A DNA stretch of 64,000 nucleotides from Eretmocerus hayati (Eukaryota > Arthropoda > Insecta > Hymenoptera > Aphelinidae): assembly GCA_029851415.1 (NCBI GenBank), contig CM056741.1, forward strand, positions 147,610,522-147,674,521. Direction: 5' to 3'. The first letter of the stretch is position 1; each line of letters begins with the position of its first letter. A model generated the notes under the pieces. It was not told the origin of the DNA. It did not search any database and worked only from the letters and a program-made list of their open reading frames with translations. The position numbers and the translations under genes were made by a program. Shown here piece by piece: positions 63,667-64,000 of the stretch.

Positions 63667-64000
63667 TGGTTTTATCTTACCTGTCTATCATGCAGTGCAA
63701 GATGGTGATTTTCTTGACTTTATCCGAGTCTACAAACGCTTCTCACAGATATCAGAGAAGCTGTCTATTGAGTTATGAATTACAATTCCTCACATTTTCG
63801 GATAAGAATCTGAGCTCACCACATATTGCATTCATGCCAGGAAACTTTCCGGCAAATTTGTAATCAGAACGCATAAAATAGCAAAAAACCACAAATTTGA
63901 ACCATTTCTGTCATAGAGATCATGCAATCTCGCATGAGTAATCATCATTTAGATGAAAAACAAAGGATTGCCTTATTGAATAATCAGGCGTGCCTGATAA
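63667..64000. other. Right edge, FAS intron 10
   Basis: No coding exon recognised. The next FAS exon must be outside the window. Confidence 0.4.

Noticed and set aside
1..64000. CRISPR array, operon, ribosome binding sites or rRNA
   Set aside because: None of these is seen; spliced genes, LINE and MITEs show animal nuclear DNA, and the tandem arrays lack spacer structure.

Overview
The window is animal nuclear DNA, most likely from an insect with a repeat-rich genome. It has spliced genes with GT-AG introns, an intact non-LTR retrotransposon, and many MITE, foldback and Tc1/mariner/pogo-like elements. I see no bacterial features. Species or order cannot be read safely from the sequence alone.

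One host gene is supported: the 5' part of an animal type I fatty acid synthase on the plus strand. Ten coding exons between 16793 and 62567 join in frame to about 950 residues. They cover the ketosynthase (Cys168, His300, His340), the linker, the malonyl/acyltransferase (Ser594, His696) and the start of the dehydratase (His889 in HxxxGxxxxP). Reductase, ACP and thioesterase exons would lie past the right edge. No stop codon or frameshift breaks the joined frame.

Layout. 1-16792 is upstream flank: short direct repeats, two related tandem arrays (3050-4460 and 6425-8400), an inverted repeat (4515-5150), tRNA-like modules and a TA-flanked TIR element (14501-15463). Intron 1 (16938-36717, about 19.8 kb) holds a 2.7 kb foldback element with tRNA-like promoter boxes in both arms, several MITEs, and a full-length LINE antisense to the gene with both ORFs open (28219-33546). 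Intron 2 (36969-46374) is almost filled by inverted repeats, the largest a 1.9 kb palindrome (43547-45462). The later introns hold a pogo-like relic (51602-53061), a perfect 24-bp hairpin (53098-53149), a Tc1-like palindrome (59596-60519) and a MITE (62965-63666).

The most informative observations are nested insertions whose empty sites can be read inside the same window, the exon-like segment carried by both arms of the 2.7 kb foldback, and the density of long inverted repeats within one metabolic gene. All alignments were made by eye, so repeat borders are approximate unless a TIR and target duplication are stated.
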